A stretch of DNA of 64,000 nt from Chytridium lagenaria (Eukaryota; Chytridiomycota; Chytridiomycetes; Chytridiales; Chytridiaceae), in the NCBI GenBank assembly GCA_025449115.1, contig JAHLKC010000013.1, positions 160,001-224,000 of the forward strand, given 5' to 3'. Position numbers and translations under genes: made by a program. The notes beneath the pieces are model-generated. The model ran no database searches. It was not told the DNA's origin and saw only the letters and a program-made list of their open reading frames with translations. Below, in pieces: positions 58,316 to 64,000 of the stretch. The number at the start of each line of letters is the position of its first letter. Within the stretch, counting starts at the first letter, position 1.

Positions 58316-60093
58316 ATGGAGGAGGATAATCTAGGTGATGGCGATGACGGACTGCATCATTTGCATGGAACCAGAACTTACCCGAGCAGAGTGTAAGTTG
58401 CTTCAAGCGTTTGAGAATGTGCAGAGAGTACCTGCTAATTACGGTCCCTTTTCCAGACAAGCAGCCTCTCCCCAAAGCCGAAACAAAGCCCGCAAGAGAC
58501 CTTGACCACTTTCCCGGGAGTCAACACGGATGCGGTCAAGGTTGCTGTAAAAGAGCCGCAGAAGCATGGTGAAGGGTCTGGGTCATATGTGAACTACCTC
58601 GTGAGCACAAAGGTACGGTCATGCGGAGTGTCTTACGTTTAATGAGGGTACCCAGACCACTATAGCGGAGTATGCTGCTCCCGAAATTGCGGTCCGAAGG
58701 AGGTTTCAAGACTTTGTTTGGCTTCATCGTGCACTTTCTGACGAACATCCATCATGCATTCTGCCCCCACTTCCCGGAAAGCATCGAATGGTAGGCTGGA
58801 TACCATGTCGCCACCACTGACATTCCGCAGAATACATCACCGGCGACCGGTTCAGCCCAGAGTTTATTGAGAAACGGCGAGTATCACTTCAAGCGTACTT
58901 GGATAGGCTGACTCGGCATCCCGTTGTCCAGCGCAGCCGGATTCTGAGAAGAATTTTGGAAAGTGCTGAGCTGGTACGTCTTCGTTCTCATCAACTGCTT
59001 CGATTTAGTGTGTCATTCTTCAATTCCGAAATGTTAAGGATAAACACTTTCTTTAGATTCCGGATACCGTTGTAAAGGGAAAGGAATCCCATGTTTTCGA
59101 AAAACCTTAGCGATGCCCTTTTAAACGCCTTCTCTAAAGTCCGCAAGCCTGACGAACGTTTTGTTGAGTTTAAGGAACAACTTCAGAAGTATGAGGACAA
59201 CTTGGCATCTGTTGAGAAATTACAATCCAAAATGATCAAAATCCAGACAGGTAATGAATTATGGTAATTGCACCATGGTTGATTAACTATGGATCAACAT
59301 CTATAGAATTGGAAATTGGATTTACTAGAATTTGGAAACTGTTTTACCACCCTTGGCATGATGGAGACGCAGATTACCGGCCCTCTGACGGATTTTTCCA
59401 ATATCATCCGGAATATCTGCTCCGTTTTGCACGATAAGAACTACAGTGAAGACATTGAGTATCTTTCTAGCCTTAAAGAGTACATTGGATATTGTCAGTC
59501 CGTTAAGGTATGTGTGAGCTGCAGTATGGTTATACCTATTTGTTAGGAAGTTCTGCGGCAAAGGGATCAGAAGCAGGTTGACTTTGAGGAGCTCTCTACC
59601 TACCTCCAAAATCACATAACGGAAAGAGACCGTACGATGAACCCGCAGAGGTGGTGGTGGCCTGGCCTCATTTATTAACAGCAAGATGCAAGAATTCAAA
59701 GGAGTTGATCAGGAAAAAGCACGTCAGCAGAAGTTAATTAAGCTCGCTTCCAAAATCAACGAGGTTTGTATCAGGCCTAGAAAGTTACCCACCTAATATT
59801 TTCAAGCTGCAAGAGGCAGTAGAGGTCAGCAATGAGGTTGCGATTGCCTTCTCGAAAGAAGTTGTTAAGGAGATTGAGTTTTTTCAAGCTGTGAAGCTTG
59901 TAGACTGGAAGCAGTATACGCGTGATTATTCCGACACCCAGATTGCCTATTATCAAAAAGGTATTTTATAAATTGCCGTGATACCTGGTCCTTTATGTGG
60001 TCACTGATATATCTTTTATAGTCCCTTCAATATTGGGATCAGATCATACCCATTTTAGAGAATATTCCTCTTGACCCTCCTGACCAGGTTTAA
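58316..60093 (+). CDS. SNX4: Sorting nexin Snx4/Atg24
   Basis: PX-BAR sorting nexin that binds PI3P on endosomes and acts in recycling and selective autophagy. The PX domain is encoded about 58590-58975: GSGSYVNYLVSTK, VRRRFQDFVWLHRALSDE (the RRF phosphoinositide motif), CILPPLPGKHRMEYI and GDRFSPEFIEKRRVSLQAYL. The BAR domain follows, from NLSDALLNAFSKVRKPDERF through GMMETQITGPLTDFS and EYLSSLKEYIGYCQSVK to VKLVDWKQYTRDYSDTQIAY, ending PLDPPDQV before a TAA at 60091. Short introns include 58393-58459 and about 58615-58655. Start: ATG 58316 (MEEDNLGDGDD) is preferred, but its phase to exon 2 requires a one-base correction; ATG 58338 is the alternative. Homopolymer-type breaks occur near 59110 and 59315. 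Confidence 0.92.
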
Positions 60094-60237
60094 TACGTAT
60101 CGATGGGATTAGCCTTGGTTCTGCATGCTTCTTTATTTTTTTGTTTTTCTTGTTTCTTGTCAGATATTTTAAAAAGATATGTGTGTGGCCATATATTATG
60201 TGACAATCTTGCTCGTTGGTTTACCTAAAAGTTTACT

Positions 60238-61482
60238 ATGCACTCTACTCCTCTCTGGGCTTCTGCTCTGCAAGACCACCTCACCACCATTTCAGGCCTT
60301 GGCCACTCTTCAGCCTCATTCTCATCTGCATCGAAGTCTGCCAGCAAATGTTCAGCTAATGAGACAAAGAGAGAAGTGGAAGCGCCAAGCAGAACGATCC
60401 AAGGCATCCTCTTCCCGCCTACGCCTACCCCCCATTGATATGTCTCTGCAAAACGCATTACCGCAACATACTGGCTTTGATCATAGAAAAGCTAAAAACC
60501 CCCTTTCAGCAGTTGCGGTAACGTCTCCACGCCTCGAAACGCAGGAAAAAATGATCACAGAACCGGACGTATTGATGGATTTACCAGCTCCCCAGCCAAC
60601 GCTAGCCCAGAAGCTTGGCATCGTCGCACCGCTCCCCAAAGAATGACCTTGATGGAATGCATACTGTGAAGGAGATGTCGGAAGAAAAGGAAGATTGGAA
60701 AAAGGATTGCTCTATTTGCTGCGAGTCCATTTGTAAGGGCAGGCAGGCCCTTTTGTCATGCAGTCATATGTTCCATCTTGTGTGCCTGAAGTCTTTTGAA
60801 CGCCATTCAGGTGAAAAGCGCTGTCCACTATGCCGCACGTCAAGCTATGAAACCTTGGCTACATCTTTCTCAAGGCACAAACAGGTTTGTTCTAAACTCG
60901 ATATCCTTGCCTAGACCTTGATGCCTTATTTTTAAAGATTGAATACGCAGCCAGAATTATCCAGGCCTCTTGGCGCATGTGGGAAAGAAAGAAAGGCTTA
61001 CCTTAAGTATCGATCAACGGTACCGCCGAATCACCCGCTCTTACTACAAAAGTTTCATGAAAGAAGGCTTATCCGATACCATGAAGATTTGCAGCGTAGC
61101 GAAGAACAGACAACAATATCTGTTCAAAACTACCTCCAAAATTTAGACAAGGAAGTAGAGACAGTAGAAAACTTTTTAACAAGTAAGCATGGCCTACTAT
61201 ATATCGTATTAAACTCAATAGTGCCATCGATTTACTCACGGCGCCAAAGCTGGGAAGACGTGCTTAAAGCAGTCTTGGCGCGTTCGGCCAACCCTCTGCA
61301 AGACAAGTGTGCCATATGTTTATCGAGCCTTCGATCGCGTAAGGTATCATTGTTACCTGCACTCATTTGTTTCATGAGAAATGTATTGGGGCCTTGAGAT
61401 GTTTAGTGAGCGGAAAGCATGCCCTATCTGCAGAGGACAGTATTCGCGACAGATTGGGGAGGCTGTCAGGAAGCGGGTGTAG
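60238..61482 (+). CDS. RNF32-like protein: two RING fingers flanking an IQ motif
   Basis: Starts MHSTPLWASALQDHLTTISG, matching the ALQDH start region of animal RNF32. It carries the family's PTLAQKLGIVAPLP motif. RING 1 is DCSICCESICKGRQALLSCS, HMFHLVCLKSFERH and KRCPLCR. The IQ motif is RIIQASWRMWERKK, followed by STVPPNHPLLLQKFHERRL. RING 2 is CAICLSSL, CTHLFHEKCIGAL and KACPICRGQY. Domain order RING-IQ-RING is diagnostic. Probable E3 ligase or calmodulin-binding adaptor; animal RNF32 is testis-enriched. Frame breaks occur near 60445, 60640 and 61350-61400, including a C4 run. An intron of about 40 nt near 60895-60935 separates RING 1 from the IQ motif. Confidence 0.88.
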
Positions 61483-62350
61483 AAGCGGAATAATAAACGC
61501 TTATATAAATACGACCAACAAAATCCCAAATTGGTGACTTTGGGGACATGGCTGTGATGCTATGTCAAGGGGGACACAAAAGGTTAATAAGCCAAATTCA
61601 ACAAAAATGATCTGATTGGCTGCAACAAAGGTTTCAAAGATTTTGTCGGTATCGTATTACCACCCAGCAGGATTGTAGTACAGTTGCTGTACATATCTCC
61701 AGCAATGGCATGCATGAGTGAAAAAGAAAGATGTCGGGTTCCTGTGTAGTAGTTTAATAATTACCTTAATTAATAGTTTAACAATATTAAAGCCAGAAAA
61801 AAAATAATAACTGGGGTTAAAACAAATATATTTATTTATAAGATAGTAGAGGCGTCGCCTTAAAGCTCGCCTTGAGGGATAGTGTAATCCAACCGGAGGT
61901 TGGATTTATTTTTAGGGCCCAAATTGTTCTCCCTCCTCACCTCGTTCACTTATCACCTTGACCGTCTCCAACCGTTACACCCCCTCCACGCGTGGTTTTC
62001 CTGTCCCGCCCCCTGGCCTGTGTGGAACTTGGTTTTGCGATTGATGTCTGCCCACCCTGTTTACGTACCCCTCCGCCATGCCTTTGATTCTCTTCCTTCC
62101 CCTCGTCCTTGTCTTTCTTCCTTTCTTCGTTCTCAAGCTGTCTCCTTGATTTCTTCTTCTGCTTTAATCTCTTACGTTGAACCCTGTTCCCGTTGTGTTT
62201 TGTCTTCTTGATTCTTCTCTCTATGTTTCTCCTCCACTTTTCTCGTTTTACCTCTGGACTCCTATGAGGTGGTGTGGGATTTACGGTTGTGAAGTTCTCT
62301 CTAGTGGCCTCCTCTGCTAAGCCTTGACATACAGAGGTAGAGAACCACAT
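61478..62350 (-). mobile_element. Possible LTR-retrotransposon tail (Lys/Arg-rich ORF, polypurine tract, LTR-like region)
   Basis: Read on the minus strand, a 134-codon frame (62350-61946) is strongly Lys/Arg-rich (EVKREKWRRNIERRIKKTK) and ends RGGG-VTVGDG, as pol C-termini of fungal Ty3/gypsy elements often do. A purine tract GTGGAGGGGG is followed at 61979 by TGTAACGG, a common LTR start. Downstream are a CCAAT box and a TATATAAGCG TATA box. A terminal ...CTACA at 61478 would give an LTR of about 500 bp abutting the RNF32-like stop codon. No integrase or reverse transcriptase is visible and no second LTR was identified, so this is tentative. Confidence 0.28.
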
Positions 62351-64000
62351 TGCAGGTGACGATACTAACTCTCTGGATGTACTCCAGAGTCAAGAATAAA
62401 GCCCTACTCATCCGTTAAGGGATGCAAGGATTTGGTGTGATGTGGTTTGTGTTTTCGTTCTGATTGTTAGTAGAAGGGGGAAATTGAAGGGAAATGCTTC
62501 ATGACTAGGTCCAAAGTGACAAGAGAAAAGGGTTCTACAAGAAGGGATTCCATCCTGCTCCAAGGAATGTGCCAGGTCTCCGTTACTGCTCCTTATAACC
62601 GTTGTAACGTGTTGTTTCTATTATCTCATCCACCCACAGGCTTTTACGTGCCGCTACTCCCACTCCAAACATTGGGATGGCATATGTCGTCAATAAAACA
62701 GCAACAACATGGTTCTCTGATCAGACCCTCAAAGGAATCATGCAAATATGGCGTATCTCTACTGCTCATACCTTCTTAGAAGTTCATCTTGGTCTGGGTT
62801 GCGGTCTCTCCCGGCGACGCCATCACCTGAGCACCGCTGGCAACATTCAATACACTATAGATAATAAAAGGGGTTGGTGAAAGCTCAGCCTGAGGCTGAC
62901 CTGAAGCCAGAGGGCCTTCTAGGTCTTTTGGGGTGAACGTAAATCTATTCAACTTTCTACAAATAATGAAACAATACATAAATGGGAATCAAATAACAGC
63001 AACAGGCATCTCAACCAACGTGGTAGCATTTTATATGTCAGCATACCACATTGACCGCCCTTCCTTCTATAAAAACCTCTCTTGTATCTATGAGGAAAAA
63101 CTATGAAAAACCCCGAGAGGGAAAAGAATGGAATGGGAACAAGGAAATAAGAATAAGGGCACAAAGTCTATATAAGCGACACGTTCATGCCTCTTGGTGA
63201 GTTATCTTAAAATCTCACATGGTTCCGTCTTGCTCCGCATTCTGACTTCATCTTGTTCAACTTTTTGCTGAATTGCCGTTTCTTTGACCTCTTTGCCCGC
63301 TTGTTTTCGTACTTTAATTCTGTTATCTTACCCCTTCAGTGTCTTTAAGGCACCGTAATTCCCCATTTTGTTCTTTGAAATATCTAATATCCATTTTTTG
63401 ATTGTTTTTATTCATGAAACACAATTGCTGCGGTTGCTGAGCGCATCCGTTTTTGTCGTCTTTGTTTTTCTATTCAGCGGAGGGTGGTGTGTCAGATATG
63501 AGCGCGCTATGGCCATCCTACGTTTCTGTTGTGTTTTTGTTGCTCTTCCTTAGTCCTCGTAAGATGAGTTCCAAATCTCCATTGTGGTAAGAAGTATGAT
63601 TATGGTTGCAAATAACTACCAATTGAGTAAGGACATTGGGTGGTCAGGGGAAGCACTGTGTAGTCACGCAGCCTGCAGAGCTCCTGGTGGCGCATCTGTT
63701 TGGTGAAACAATGGGGAACCGGACAGAGGAAGGGGAAGGATCATGACATAACTGCATTCTTTCATGGGATCAGTTAAAGCTTTGCCCTGCGGGAAAGCAA
63801 TAAGTTGCGGCTTTAGTAAATGGGCCTGGACAAAGGAAGAAGCAAGGGGATCATGAAGGATTCTTGCATGGTATGGTACAATGTCATTACCTATAAATCC
63901 TTGCCCCACAGGCTCACCAAATTTGCCCAACGAGGACAGTCTAAGTATTTATTTAAAAACATTTATTACTATTTAAGACAGACGGACAGACAGACAAGTC
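61483..64000. other. Stretch without recognised host genes
   Basis: Contains possible retroelement remains (separate entry), the hairpin AATCCAACCGGAGGTTGGATT at 61886-61906, a TATATAAGCG element at about 63170 and short frames without motifs. The final bases hold a GACAGACGGACAGACAGAC-type tandem repeat. Confidence 0.4.
63664..63930 (-). CDS. Unrecognised short ORF
   Basis: An 88-codon frame starting MGKFGEPVGQGFIGNDIVPY, with balanced composition and Pro-rich C-terminal half (LPLPLSGSPLFHQ). No family recognised, no splice continuation assigned. It may be part of a repetitive element in this gene-poor end. Confidence 0.2.
   Translation of the reverse strand: MGKFGEPVGQGFIGNDIVPYHARILHDPLASSFVQAHLLKPQLIAFPQGKALTDPMKECSYVMILPLPLSGSPLFHQTDAPPGALQAA

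Overview
The window is nuclear DNA from a fungus, probably an early-diverging and flagellated (zoosporic, chytrid-like) one. Genes are split by short spliceosomal introns, mostly 40-120 nt, with GTAAGT/GTATGT-type donors and occasional CTAAC branch sites. Gene content is fungal: SEC7/BIG, VAC8, a white-collar-2-like PAS/GATA factor, an NADPH oxidase and SNX4/ATG24. The zoosporic placement is inference. It rests mainly on a two-RING plus IQ-motif RNF32-type gene, a family known best from animals with cilia or flagella. No rRNA, tRNA or CRISPR array was found.

Layout. 1-4.5 kb: SEC7-type ARF-GEF, 5' end missing. 4.5-6.8 kb: gene-poor. 6.8-10.6 kb: divergent pair of a small coiled-coil/membrane protein and a coiled-coil + W2-domain protein with a PP1-docking-like motif. 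10.6-18.3 kb: gene-poor, with a TATA-driven small transcription unit near 13 kb and a decayed UTP4 copy (13.6-15.1 kb). 18.3-24.7 kb: WC-2-like PAS/GATA gene. 25.6-30.4 kb: large unrecognised Q/E-rich gene. 30.9-33.4 kb: VAC8. 34.0-35.2 kb: ASMT-like O-methyltransferase. 35.7-37.6 kb: NADPH oxidase. 38.5-44.0 kb: three copies of a small multi-pass membrane protein (one dead), with a 1,170-bp inverted-repeat transposable element between the two intact copies. 44.4-61.5 kb: compact block of DNAJC11-like J-protein, LRR protein, SNF2 ATPase, DNMT2, GRC3, uroporphyrinogen-III synthase, mitochondrial uS2, SNX4 and RNF32-like. 61.5-64 kb: no host gene recognised, possible retroelement remains.

The genes are mostly unrelated housekeeping functions (Golgi and vacuole traffic, tetrapyrrole synthesis, mitochondrial translation and cristae organisation, rRNA and tRNA processing). 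There is no evident biosynthetic cluster. In the compact block, neighbouring genes share very short divergent promoters (23 bp and 50 bp between start codons), and one convergent pair overlaps.

An important feature of the sequence itself: almost every conserved gene needs single-base frame corrections, about one per few hundred coding bases. Several fall in homopolymers and each restores perfect family similarity. This looks like residual long-read indel error rather than gene death, so most gene spans below are joined models with explicit frame breaks. The UTP4 copy and one membrane-protein copy differ because they also lack sequence, and are called pseudogenes.
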